Notes under the pieces: model-generated | What the model was told of the DNA's origin: nothing | Seen by the model: the letters and a program-made list of their open reading frames with translations, nothing else | Database searches by the model: none | Position numbers and translations under genes: made by a program | Shown: one piece after another, positions 27,719 through 35,462 of the stretch | Layout: every line of letters starts with the position of its first letter | How positions within the stretch are numbered: position 1 is the stretch's first letter | Assembly: GCF_014203155.1 (NCBI RefSeq) | Contig: NZ_JACHIK010000005.1 | Coordinates: forward strand, 217,872-281,871 | DNA length: 64,000 nt | Source of the DNA: Shinella fusca | Lineage (GTDB): Bacteria > Pseudomonadota > Alphaproteobacteria > Rhizobiales > Rhizobiaceae | Reading direction: 5' to 3'

Positions 27719-28507
27719 ATGATCCTCGCACGGAACCTTTCGGTCGGCCTCTCCGGCAGGACCATCGTCGAAGGCGTGTCGCTGACGGCCAGGGCCGGCG
27801 AACTCACCGCCATCGTCGGCCCCAACGGCTCGGGCAAGACGACCACGCTCAAGGCCATCGCCGGCGAGCTTGCCAGCAAGGGCGAGATCACCCTCAACGG
27901 CCACGACATCCGCGGGCTCGAACCCTGGCAGCTCGCCACAAGGCGCGCGGTGCTGCCGCAGGCGGCCACCATCGCCTTTCCCTTCACGGTCCGCGAGATC
28001 GTCCGCCTCGGCCTCACCGTCGGGCCGAACCGGCATGCCGAGCGCATCGACGCCATCACCGCCGAGGCGCTCGCCGCCGTCGATCTCGGCGGCTTTGCCG
28101 GCCGCTTCTACCAGGAGCTCTCCGGCGGCGAGCAGCAGCGCGTGCAACTCGCCCGCGTCCTCTCGCAGATCTGGGAACCCGTGCTCGACGGCGAGCCCTG
28201 CTTCCTCATGCTCGACGAGCCGGTCTCGGCCCTCGACATCCGCCACCAGCTTACCATCATGCAGCTTGCACGGCGCTATTGCGAGGCCGGCGGCGGGGTG
28301 ATCGCCGTCATGCACGACCTCAACCTCACCGCCATGTTCGCCGACCATATGGTGATGATGAAGGGCGGCCGCATCGAGCGCGCCGGCCCGCCCGCCGAGG
28401 TGATGACCGACGACGCCATGGAGGCCGTCTTCGGCTGCCGCATGCGCATCAACGGCGTGCCCGCCTCGGGCGCCCCCTTCGTGCTGCCGCACACCGCTTC
28501 GTCCTGA
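27719..28507 (+). CDS. hmuV: Haem ABC transporter ATP-binding protein HmuV
   Basis: A 262-residue ATPase with Walker A GPNGSGKTT, signature LSGGEQQR, Walker B CFLMLDEP and switch His in VMHDLNL. HmuV energises haem import through HmuU. The start at 27719 lies four bases after the hmuU stop; a longer frame from 27653 overlaps hmuU and is not needed. Confidence 0.95.
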   Translation: MILARNLSVGLSGRTIVEGVSLTARAGELTAIVGPNGSGKTTTLKAIAGELASKGEITLNGHDIRGLEPWQLATRRAVLPQAATIAFPFTVREIVRLGLTVGPNRHAERIDAITAEALAAVDLGGFAGRFYQELSGGEQQRVQLARVLSQIWEPVLDGEPCFLMLDEPVSALDIRHQLTIMQLARRYCEAGGGVIAVMHDLNLTAMFADHMVMMKGGRIERAGPPAEVMTDDAMEAVFGCRMRINGVPASGAPFVLPHTASS

Positions 28508-28513
28508 TTTTCC

Positions 28514-28538
28514 GGAACCTTTTGCGAGATTGCGCGTT
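28514..28538 (+). promoter_or_regulatory. EcfG-type promoter upstream of the DUF883 operon
   Basis: GGAAC at 28514-28518, a 16-base spacer and CGTT at 28535-28538 match the general stress sigma factor consensus GGAAC-N16-17-CGTT exactly. The site lies 84 bases upstream of the DUF883 start, right after hmuV, and the ecfG gene itself is only 3 kb away. Confidence 0.82.
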
Positions 28539-28622
28539 TTTAGCCCGAGACCGTTCCGCCAAGGGGGTGGAGCGCTGTCGCCCCGCGCCAGGCCGCGGGC
28601 GATCCGCAAAAGGAGAAACGGC

Positions 28623-29021
28623 ATGGCCAACGGATTGTTTTCATCCCGCAGCAAGAACCTTCGCGACACCGTCGCGGACGAAGCCCGGGCCGTCGAGGAC
28701 CAGATCGCGGACCTGCGCGCCGAGATCGCATCGCTCGCCCGCCTCATGGCCGACGACGCGGCGGGCGGCGCCAAGAGCATCCGCAAGAAGGCCCGCGCGG
28801 TGAAGGCGGACATGGGCGATGCCGCCCACGACCTCAAGGACCGCGCCCAGAGCGACATCGCCGACATGATCGCCGCCGGGGAAGACATTCTCGCCGAATT
28901 CCAGGCGCGCTACCGCGACACCGGCCAGAAGGCCCGCAAGGCCGTGCACGAGCGCCCGCTGACGACGCTCGGCATCGCCGCCGCCGCCGGCTTCCTCCTC
29001 GCCGCCCTGCTGCGGCGCTGA
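28623..29021 (+). CDS. DUF883/YqjD-ElaB-like membrane-anchored protein
   Basis: A 132-residue protein with a long charged amphipathic helix (AVEDQIADLRAEIASLARLM; DMGDAAHDLKDRAQSDIADM) and a single C-terminal membrane anchor (LTTLGIAAAAGFLLAALLRR). This is the YqjD/ElaB plan; E. coli members are stationary-phase, inner-membrane proteins that bind ribosomes. AAAAGGAGAAACGGC before the ATG is a strong ribosome site. Its EcfG-type promoter supports a stress role here too. Confidence 0.85.
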   Translation: MANGLFSSRSKNLRDTVADEARAVEDQIADLRAEIASLARLMADDAAGGAKSIRKKARAVKADMGDAAHDLKDRAQSDIADMIAAGEDILAEFQARYRDTGQKARKAVHERPLTTLGIAAAAGFLLAALLRR

Positions 29022-29052
29022 TCCTTCTCCTCCACCAACGGAGCGCATCGAC

Positions 29053-29484
29053 ATGCTGTCACTGGGGGCAATCCTCGTCCAGAATCTCGTCACCCGCGTC
29101 GGTGACCGGGTGGACGAGACGATGGACATCGCCAAGCGCAACGCCATAGCGGGCCTTGCCATCGGGCTCATGCTGCTGACGGCCTATGTGCTGGCGGTCG
29201 TCGGCGGCGCGGTGGCGCTTGCCGACCGCTACGGCGCCGTGCCGGCCCTCTTCGGCCTTGCCGCCGGCTTCCTGCTGCTCGCCCTCATCGTGCTCGGCGT
29301 CGTTGCCGCCCGCAACCGGCGCGAACGCGAGCGCCGACGCCTCCGCCGCCGCGAGCTTGCCGCCCGCCGCGACCTGATGGCGGCCGCCGCCACCGTCGCC
29401 GTGAGGAAGCCCTTCGCGGCGACCGCCGTGGCGCTCGCCCTCGGCTTCCTGCTCGCCCCGAAATCCCGGCGGGACGACGACTGA
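29053..29484 (+). CDS. Phage-holin-III/YqjE-like membrane protein
   Basis: A 143-residue protein with two adjacent membrane helices (NAIAGLAIGLMLLTAYVLAVVGG; PALFGLAAGFLLLALIVLGVVAA), a very Arg-rich cytoplasmic stretch and a third hydrophobic segment near the end (ATAVALALGFLLAP). It fits the DUF1469/YqjE group, which commonly pairs with DUF883 genes as it does here (31-base gap). Probably a membrane-modifying stress protein; no biochemical role is established. Confidence 0.75.
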   Translation: MLSLGAILVQNLVTRVGDRVDETMDIAKRNAIAGLAIGLMLLTAYVLAVVGGAVALADRYGAVPALFGLAAGFLLLALIVLGVVAARNRRERERRRLRRRELAARRDLMAAAATVAVRKPFAATAVALALGFLLAPKSRRDDD

Positions 29485-29509
29485 CCGATCTTTCCTGAAA
29501 ACCGACCGT

Positions 29510-29526
29510 GCCGCTCTCAGAGCGGC
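29510..29526. terminator. Hairpin between convergent genes
   Basis: GCCGCTCT-C-AGAGCGGC, an 8-bp perfect dyad, lies between the YqjE-like gene and the convergent kinase gene and overlaps the kinase stop codon. There is no U-run on either side, so it may slow or end transcription from both directions only weakly. Confidence 0.4.
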
Positions 29527-31016
29527 ATGCGCACGACGGCGGTGACGCCCTTCGGCAGGTACTCGACATGCACGCTGCTGCCGAGGATCTTGTCGAGGCT
29601 GCGCTCGATCAGCACCGAGCCGAAGCCGCGCCGGCCGTCGGCCTTGACCGGCGGTCCGCCGACCTCGTGCCAGGTCATGTTGAGCACGCGATGGCCGTCC
29701 TCGTTGACGATGCGGGCGGTGATGACCACCTTGCCGGTGCGCACGGAGAGCGAGCCGTATTTGCGGGCATTGGTCGCCAGTTCGTGCAGGACGAGGCCGA
29801 GACCGACCGCCTCGTCCGGCCCCAGCTCCACCTCGTCCTTGTGGATTTCGATCTGGCTGTCGTAGTCGATCGCATAGGGCATGATCTGCTTCTGGAGCAG
29901 CATCTTCAGGTGGATAACGCCCCATTCGTGGTCGCTGAGGAGCCCGTGCGCCTCCGAGAGCGATTGCAGCCGGCCGGCGAAGGCATCCATGAACTCGACG
30001 GGATCGCTCGTCTGCCGGAGGGTCTGCCGCGCCAGCGATTGCAGCATGGCGAGCGTGTTCTTGACCCGGTGGTTGAGCTCGCGCAGGAGCAGCCGCGTCC
30101 GCTCCGAGGCGAGCTGCCCGTCGGTCACGTCGACGTTGATGCCGAGGAAGGTGGCCGGCTTGCCGTCCACGTCCCATTCGTGCACGCGCCCGCGCCCCAG
30201 CAGCCAGCGGTCGGAATGGGCGGCGCGGAACAGGCCGTCATATTCCTTGCCGGTGGCAAGCGCGTTGCGCAGCCGGTCGATGGTGAGCTTGCGGTCGGCC
30301 GGATGCACCAGCATGAAGAATTTCCGCGCGCTCATCGGCTTTCCCGGCCGGACGCCGAGCATGCGGTAGAAGGTCTCGTTGCCCGAGACGGTACCCGTCG
30401 AGATATCCCACAGCCAGCTTGCGACATTGGCCGCGTCGAGCGCCAGCGCGTGGCGCTTCTCGTCGCGCGAGAGCGCCTCGGCGGCGACCGTGCGCCGGCG
30501 CGTTTCCTCCTTCAGCTTGATGAGGGAGGCGGCGAGCGAGGCCAGTTGCTCCAGCCGGTGCACAAGCTCCTTCGGCACCGTGCGGCGCGACTTCACGTCG
30601 TAGATGCAGACCGTGCCGATCGCCTGGCCGTCGAGGACGATCGGCACGCCCGCATAAAAGCGAAGGCGCGGCGCGCCGGTCACGGACGGCAGGTCGGAGA
30701 AGCGCTTGTCCTTGCGCGCATCGGCAATGACCAGCGGCACCCGCTCGGCCAGCATGCGCGCACAGAAGGAATCCTCCGACGGCGCGCGGATTTCCGGCGT
30801 ACCCTGCCGGGCGAGGAACCACTGGTCGGTCCGCCCCAGAACGGTGACGAGGGAAATCGGCGCGTCGACGAACCCCGCCGCAAGGGCGGCGATATCGTCG
30901 AAATCCGGATCGGGACCGAGGAACACCGGCATGGCGGCATTGAGTGCCGCCAGCCGGTCTGGAGCTTCCAGCACCGCGGCAACGTCGGACGGCAATGGGT
31001 GAACGTTGTCCTTCAT
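29517..31016 (-). CDS. HWE-family sensor histidine kinase (GAF-PAS-HWE)
   Basis: The protein has 499 residues from the ATG at 31016 (an upstream ATG at 31085 is possible; neither has a strong ribosome site). A GAF-like domain covers about residues 20-155 (APISLVTVLGRTDQWFLARQ; SFCARML), a PAS domain about 185-310 (NVASWLWDISTGTVSGNETF), and an HWE kinase core follows: ELNHRVKNTLAMLQSLARQT with the phospho-accepting His, HELATNARKYGSL as N-box, the diagnostic W-x-E as TWHEVGG, and GFGSVLIERSL. Such kinases phosphorylate PhyR to start the general stress response. It lies immediately downstream of ecfG, which supports that role. Confidence 0.88.
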   Translation of the reverse strand: MKDNVHPLPSDVAAVLEAPDRLAALNAAMPVFLGPDPDFDDIAALAAGFVDAPISLVTVLGRTDQWFLARQGTPEIRAPSEDSFCARMLAERVPLVIADARKDKRFSDLPSVTGAPRLRFYAGVPIVLDGQAIGTVCIYDVKSRRTVPKELVHRLEQLASLAASLIKLKEETRRRTVAAEALSRDEKRHALALDAANVASWLWDISTGTVSGNETFYRMLGVRPGKPMSARKFFMLVHPADRKLTIDRLRNALATGKEYDGLFRAAHSDRWLLGRGRVHEWDVDGKPATFLGINVDVTDGQLASERTRLLLRELNHRVKNTLAMLQSLARQTLRQTSDPVEFMDAFAGRLQSLSEAHGLLSDHEWGVIHLKMLLQKQIMPYAIDYDSQIEIHKDEVELGPDEAVGLGLVLHELATNARKYGSLSVRTGKVVITARIVNEDGHRVLNMTWHEVGGPPVKADGRRGFGSVLIERSLDKILGSSVHVEYLPKGVTAVVRMPL

Positions 31017-31124
31017 GCCTTTTCGGTAAGCGATTCCGTGCTCCGTTTCATCAAGGGAGGCACATATTCGCTTCAGTCCCCTCATCTTTTGCCGTCCGCC
31101 GCCATGGCGGACGGCATGGTGCCG

Positions 31125-31679
31125 TCAGGATACGAAGGCGCGCGAGGTGATCGGCGCCGATACGGAGTCCGGGCCGTAGTCGCCCTCGCCGCTGATCTGG
31201 AGGAGTTCCTGCAGACGCTGGCGGGCGCGGTTCACGCGGCTCTTGATGGTGCCGAGGGCGCAGCCGCAGATTTCCGCCGCCTCCTCGTAGGAAAAGCCCG
31301 ACGCGCCGACGAGGATGATCGCCTCGCGCTGTTCGTCCGGCAGCTTTTCCAGCGCCTTCTTGAAGTCCTGCATGTCGAGCGAGCCGTACTGCGAAGGATG
31401 CTGCGCGAGGTTCTCCGTGAAGATGCCGTCGCTGTCCTGCACCTCGCGGCCGCGCTTGCGCAGCTTGCTGTAGAGCTCGTTGCGCAGGATCGTGAAGAGC
31501 CAGGCCTTCATGTTGGTGCCCATCTCGAACTGTTCCTGCTTGGCCCAGGCCTTCATGATCGTGTCCTGCACCAGGTCGTCCGCCTGGTCGTGCCGGCCGA
31601 TCAGCGAGATGGCAAAGGCACGCAGGCTTGGCAGCACCGCCAGCAGTTCCCGCTTGAACGTGGTCTGTTCCTGATCCAT
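31125..31679 (-). CDS. ecfG: General stress ECF sigma factor EcfG
   Basis: A 184-residue sigma factor with region 2 (LRAFAISLIGRHDQADDLVQ, MGTNMKAWLFTILRNELYSK) and region 4 (LPDEQREAIILVGASGFSYE, CGCALGTIKSRVNRARQRLQ). Flanking nepR and phyR identify it as EcfG, the alphaproteobacterial general stress sigma factor. The ATG at 31679 has GAGGGA upstream; a GTG at 31691 overlapping the nepR stop as GTGA is an alternative. It directs RNA polymerase to GGAAC-N16-17-CGTT promoters. Confidence 0.94.
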   Translation of the reverse strand: MDQEQTTFKRELLAVLPSLRAFAISLIGRHDQADDLVQDTIMKAWAKQEQFEMGTNMKAWLFTILRNELYSKLRKRGREVQDSDGIFTENLAQHPSQYGSLDMQDFKKALEKLPDEQREAIILVGASGFSYEEAAEICGCALGTIKSRVNRARQRLQELLQISGEGDYGPDSVSAPITSRAFVS

Positions 31680-31687
31680 TGCGTCCC

Positions 31688-31876
31688 TCACTCGGCCCGT
31701 CGCACGCCGCCTTCGGCGGCATCCAGTTTCTCGAGAAGGTCCAGGAACCTTTGAGGAAGCGCCTCATCCTGTACCGAATGGTAGAAGGCGCGCAGCTTCA
31801 TGGCAATCTGGGCGTTGGAATCGCCCGCTTTCGACGGAGGCTGTCCCCCGTTTGTCTTCGTTTCCACTGTATTCAC
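31688..31876 (-). CDS. nepR: Anti-sigma factor NepR
   Basis: A 62-residue protein with the NepR core (IAMKLRAFYHSVQDEALPQR followed by FLDLLEKLD). NepR sequesters EcfG until phosphorylated PhyR binds it. Translation appears to start at GTG 31876 after GGAAG. Gene order nepR-ecfG with phyR divergent is the usual rhizobial layout. Confidence 0.92.
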   Translation of the reverse strand: MNTVETKTNGGQPPSKAGDSNAQIAMKLRAFYHSVQDEALPQRFLDLLEKLDAAEGGVRRAE

Positions 31877-31925
31877 TTAGGCCACTTCCATCTTTCATCT
31901 GCCCTGACGACGAATTCCGCGAAGG

Positions 31926-31950
31926 AATGCCCCGCTTCAAAAAAAGTTCC
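31926..31950 (-). promoter_or_regulatory. EcfG-type promoter of nepR-ecfG
   Basis: On the minus strand GGAAC (31946-31950) is followed, after 16 bases, by CATT (31926-31929), one base off the CGTT consensus. It faces nepR-ecfG and implies autoregulation of the sigma factor. Confidence 0.72.
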
Positions 31951-31957
31951 GCCTCCC

Positions 31958-31982
31958 GGAACCTAAATTTGGCTTCCGCGTT
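31958..31982 (+). promoter_or_regulatory. EcfG-type promoter of phyR
   Basis: GGAAC at 31958-31962, a 16-base spacer and CGTT at 31979-31982 match the EcfG consensus exactly, 47 bases upstream of the phyR start. Its -35 element lies seven bases from the -35 element of the divergent nepR promoter. Confidence 0.85.
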
Positions 31983-32029
31983 CAAACCGTCAACTGCAAG
32001 TGCAGCAAATCGAAAACAGGGGACATCTC

Positions 32030-32827
32030 ATGCCGATTTCCGACCGTATCGGGCCTCACCTTCCGGCCCTTCGCCGTTATGCTCGCGCCCTGACGGGAAC
32101 CCAGTCGTCGGGCGACGCCTATGTCGCCGCGACCCTCGAGACCATTCTGATCGATCCCTCGGTCATGCCGGTGAGCGGAGACGACAAGGTCTGCCTCTTC
32201 GGCCTCCTGAGCCGCATCATCTCCTCTCTCCCCGTTTCGATGGCCCGCGCCACGGCCGATTCCATTTCCCCCGGCACCGAGACGCCCTTCGATCTTTCCG
32301 GCGTGCCGCCGCTCGGCCGGCAGGCACTTCTCCTCGCCACCGTCGAGGGCTTTTCCGTCGAACGGACGGCCGAGATCCTGGAGGCGGAGGCGACGGCCAT
32401 CCGCACCCTGCTCGACGCCGCCTTCGAGGAGATCGCCGCACAGGCCGAGACCGGCATCATGATCATCGAGGACGAGCCGCTGATCGCGCTCGACCTTGCC
32501 CATATGGTGAGCGGCATGGGCCACCGGGTCACCGGCATCGCCCGCACGCAGAGCGAGGCCGAGGCGCTGTGGAGCGAAAGCCGCCCCGGGCTCGTCCTTG
32601 CCGACGTCCGGCTCGCCGACGGCTCCTCCGGCATCGACGCCGTCAATTCCATCCTCTCGCGAACGACGATCCCCGTCATCTTCATCACCGCCTATCCCGA
32701 AAGGCTCCTGACGGGCGAGCGGCCGGAACCGGCCTTCCTCGTCTCCAAGCCCTTCAACCCGGAGCAGGTGAAGGTCCTGATCAATCAGGCCCTTCTCTTT
32801 GCCCCGCCAGCGCGCGCAGCGGCCTGA
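32030..32827 (+). CDS. phyR: PhyR, sigma-mimicking response regulator of the general stress response
   Basis: A 265-residue protein in two parts: an N-terminal sigma-factor-like domain (about 1-125; PHLPALRRYARALTG, PLGRQALLLATVEGFSVERT, EATAIRTLLDAAF) and a C-terminal receiver (IMIIEDEPLIALDLAHMV, phospho-acceptor Asp in VLADVRLADG, conserved Lys in LVSKPFNP). When phosphorylated it binds NepR and frees EcfG. The ATG at 32030 follows AGGGGA. It is divergent from nepR-ecfG, with a consensus EcfG promoter. Confidence 0.96.
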   Translation: MPISDRIGPHLPALRRYARALTGTQSSGDAYVAATLETILIDPSVMPVSGDDKVCLFGLLSRIISSLPVSMARATADSISPGTETPFDLSGVPPLGRQALLLATVEGFSVERTAEILEAEATAIRTLLDAAFEEIAAQAETGIMIIEDEPLIALDLAHMVSGMGHRVTGIARTQSEAEALWSESRPGLVLADVRLADGSSGIDAVNSILSRTTIPVIFITAYPERLLTGERPEPAFLVSKPFNPEQVKVLINQALLFAPPARAAA

Positions 32828-32862
32828 TCTCGCTCCCGGACAGCCGCAGCGGCGGCGCGGTC

Positions 32863-32897
32863 AGCGGCGGTGGGACGGCACGCCCACCGCCGCTTTC
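32863..32897 (+). terminator. Hairpin terminator after phyR
   Basis: A perfect 12-bp stem AGCGGCGGTGGG/CCCACCGCCGCT (32863-32874 with 32883-32894) and an 8-base loop are followed by TTTCGC, 36 bases past the phyR stop. Confidence 0.65.
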
Positions 32898-32922
32898 GCA
32901 TATCCGGCCTTCGCAACCGCCC

Positions 32923-32957
32923 AAAAGAAAACAGCCAGCGCCGGAAGGCACTGGCTG
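32923..32957 (-). terminator. Terminator of the sorbitol/mannitol operon
   Basis: On the minus strand CAGCCAG/CTGGCTG (32951-32957 with 32932-32938) forms a stem followed by TTTTCTTTT. It lies about 155 bases past the FGGY kinase stop, the last gene of the operon. Together with the phyR hairpin this accounts for most of the 285-base gap; no gene is seen in it. Confidence 0.75.
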
Positions 32958-33112
32958 CTTGAGTATCCACGGACCGGAGGGGGACACGGTTTCGTGGTAA
33001 ATCGCCGGTCGAGGGCCTCGCATTTGGGGGACATGCGCAGACCGGCGACAGCAGCAAAACACGTATCCGGCGCTTTGGTTCCGCCCGGCTGCAGATTTTT
33101 CACGAAATATTT

Positions 33113-34696
33113 TCAGTCGAGCGTTTCGAGTTCCATGCGGTGGCGCAGCAGCGCCAGGAAACGCCGGTAATCCCGGTCGTAGCCAGCCTTGCGGGCGGCA
33201 TCCGGCAGGAATTCGCGCCCGCCGCCGTACATGCCCGCGCCCGCCGCCGGAAGATCGGCATGGAGCCCGCCGGCAACCGCCGCCACCATCGCCGTTCCGA
33301 GCAGCACGGCGTCCCCGGTCTTCGGCACCACGATGCGGCAGCCGGTGGCGTCGCGGTAGAGCTCCAGCAGCAAGGGATTGCGCACATGGCCGCCGGCGAC
33401 ATGCAGCGTATCGAGCGGATAGCCGCATTCGCCGAGCTTGCCGAGGATATGGCGGACGCCGAGCGCGATGGCGACGCAACTGCGCCAGTAGAGCCGGCAC
33501 AGCCCGTCGAAGGAGGCATCGAGCGAAAGGCCGCTGATGACGCCGAGCGCGTGCGGATCGGCAAGCGGCGAACGGTTGCCGTGGAAATCCGGCAGGACGT
33601 CGAGGCGCGCGCCGAACGCCTCGCCCTCCTCCTCCCGCAAGGCGGCGATGCGGGCGATGATGCGGGCATGGTTTTCCGCCGTCGGCTCGCCCCCGGCGCT
33701 GTGCAGGCGCACGATATGGTCGAGCAGCGCACCTGTCGCCGACTGGCCGCCCTCGACCAGCCACCAGCCCGGCAGCACCGCCTCGTAATAGGGGCCCCAC
33801 AGGCCGAAGCCGAATTTTCGCGTCCGTGAAAAGGCGGCGACGCAGCTCGACGTGCCGCCGATCAGCGCCAGTTGCCGCTCCAGCCGCTCAGGCTCCCCGG
33901 CAAAGGCGCCGAGCACGCCGAGCGCCCCGGCATAGGCGTCGATGAGGCCGGCGGCGACCACGCAGCCCGTGTCGAGCCCGAGTTCTTCCGCCGCCTCCGC
34001 CGTCAGCCGGCCGATGGCCGTTCCGAGCGGCAGGGTCTCCAGAGGAAGGCTCCCGCGCTCGCGCACGTCCTCAAGCCCGATGGCGGCGAGGAAATCGGCG
34101 TTCCACGGCTCCTTCTCATGGGAAAGGTAGTTCCACTTGGCCGTCATCGTGCAGCGCGAGCGGGCATTCACGCCCGTCGCCCGCCAGGTGACGAAATCGG
34201 CGAGGTCGAAGAAATAGCCGGCCTTGGCCCATTGCTCCGGCCGATGGCGCTTCAGCCACATCAGCTTGGGCATTTCCATTTCCGGCGACATCACGCGGCC
34301 GGAATGGGCAAGCACCGGATGATCGGCCGCCGTGCAGATGTCGGCTTCGGCGAGCGCGCGGTGATCGAGCCAGACGATGGTGTCCCAGCGGGCCTCCGCG
34401 CCGCCCGAGACGGCGAGCGGCCTCCCCGCACCGTCGCGCACCACGAGCGAGCAGGTGGCATCGACGCCGAGGGCCGCAACCTGCGCAGGGTTGGCACCGG
34501 CCGCCTCGCAGGCGGACTTCACCGCCGTGCAGACAGCGCGCCAGATATCCTCCGAATCGTGTTCCGCCGAGAGGGCATCCGGCCGGCACATGGCGATGGG
34601 GTGTTCGGCCCGGCCGAGCAACTGGCCGCTCCGGTCGAACACACCGGCGCGGGCGCTACCTGTGCCGATGTCCACCGCAACGATCAGATTGCGCAT
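33113..34696 (-). CDS. FGGY-family pentulose kinase (ribulokinase-like)
   Basis: A 527-residue sugar kinase. The N-terminal phosphate-binding motif is VAVDIGTGSARAGVFD; the second lobe has GGTSSCVAAFS and the family signature region near WWLVEGGQSATGALLDH, with AGGHVRNPLLLELYRD at the C-terminal ATP site. The closest-looking subgroup is the FGGY ribulokinase/carbohydrate kinase type rather than classical XylB. It would phosphorylate a keto-sugar, perhaps a pentulose made from a pentitol. The start ATG 34696 overlaps the HAD stop by one base (TGATG). Last gene of the smo operon. Confidence 0.85.
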   Translation of the reverse strand: MRNLIVAVDIGTGSARAGVFDRSGQLLGRAEHPIAMCRPDALSAEHDSEDIWRAVCTAVKSACEAAGANPAQVAALGVDATCSLVVRDGAGRPLAVSGGAEARWDTIVWLDHRALAEADICTAADHPVLAHSGRVMSPEMEMPKLMWLKRHRPEQWAKAGYFFDLADFVTWRATGVNARSRCTMTAKWNYLSHEKEPWNADFLAAIGLEDVRERGSLPLETLPLGTAIGRLTAEAAEELGLDTGCVVAAGLIDAYAGALGVLGAFAGEPERLERQLALIGGTSSCVAAFSRTRKFGFGLWGPYYEAVLPGWWLVEGGQSATGALLDHIVRLHSAGGEPTAENHARIIARIAALREEEGEAFGARLDVLPDFHGNRSPLADPHALGVISGLSLDASFDGLCRLYWRSCVAIALGVRHILGKLGECGYPLDTLHVAGGHVRNPLLLELYRDATGCRIVVPKTGDAVLLGTAMVAAVAGGLHADLPAAGAGMYGGGREFLPDAARKAGYDRDYRRFLALLRHRMELETLD

Positions 34697-35388
34697 CAAT
34701 GCTCTTTCCCGTCGGCCTTTTCGTCGCGGACAAACTGTAACAATTCCCGCATGTCGTCAAACAGGGCGTCGGGCTCCAGCCGGAGCAGCGTCTCGCGATG
34801 CCCCGGCGTCTTGGCATGGGAACCGCCGGTGAAGGCGACCACCCGCATGCCGGCCGCCTTGCCCGCGGCGATCCCCGCGGGACTGTCTTCCACCACCACG
34901 CAGTAGTCGGGCGCAACGCCCATCGCGGCGCTGGCATGAAGGAAGAGATCGGGCGCCGGCTTGCCGCGCGCGACCATGCTGGCGCTGAAGATGTTCGGCT
35001 CGAAGCGGGAGAGGAGGCCCGTGACGGTGAGCGACAGGCGGATGCGCTCCGGCTGGCTCGACGAGGCGACGCAATGGGCGATGCCGAGCGCATCGACCGT
35101 CTCGGCAACCCCCTCGACGGCCCGCAGTTCCGCACGGAAACGCTCGTAGAGCACCTTGCGCATGGCGTCGAGAAAGGCCGCGTCAATCGCAAGGCCGTAG
35201 TCGTCATGCAGGATTTCCGACATGCTCTTGAGGCTGCGGCCGAGGAAGCGGACATGCGCCTCCTCCTCGCTCATCGTCACGCCCGCCGCCGCAAGGGCCT
35301 CGACCAGCACCGCGATCGAGATCGGCTCGCTGTCGACGAGCACGCCGTCGCAATCGAAAATGACCAGTTCTGTCGTTTTGGCGGCCAT
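34696..35388 (-). CDS. HAD-family sugar phosphatase/phosphoglucomutase-like
   Basis: A 230-residue HAD hydrolase of subfamily IA: catalytic FDCDGVLVDSEP with both Asp residues, ASSSQPERI motif II, GKPAPDLFLHA with the motif III Lys, and VVVEDSPAGIAAGKAAGM as motif IV. Family members hydrolyse or isomerise small sugar phosphates. Its place between mannitol dehydrogenase and a sugar kinase suggests dephosphorylation of polyol or ketose phosphates; the substrate is unproven. The start is the ATG at 35388. Confidence 0.86.
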   Translation of the reverse strand: MAAKTTELVIFDCDGVLVDSEPISIAVLVEALAAAGVTMSEEEAHVRFLGRSLKSMSEILHDDYGLAIDAAFLDAMRKVLYERFRAELRAVEGVAETVDALGIAHCVASSSQPERIRLSLTVTGLLSRFEPNIFSASMVARGKPAPDLFLHASAAMGVAPDYCVVVEDSPAGIAAGKAAGMRVVAFTGGSHAKTPGHRETLLRLEPDALFDDMRELLQFVRDEKADGKEH

Positions 35389-35462
35389 GGCGTTTCGTTC
35401 CGTTTCCGGCCCCCGTCGTACTGTCTGCCCCTTTCGATGAAAAGCCCCGTTGCCGGCTTTCC

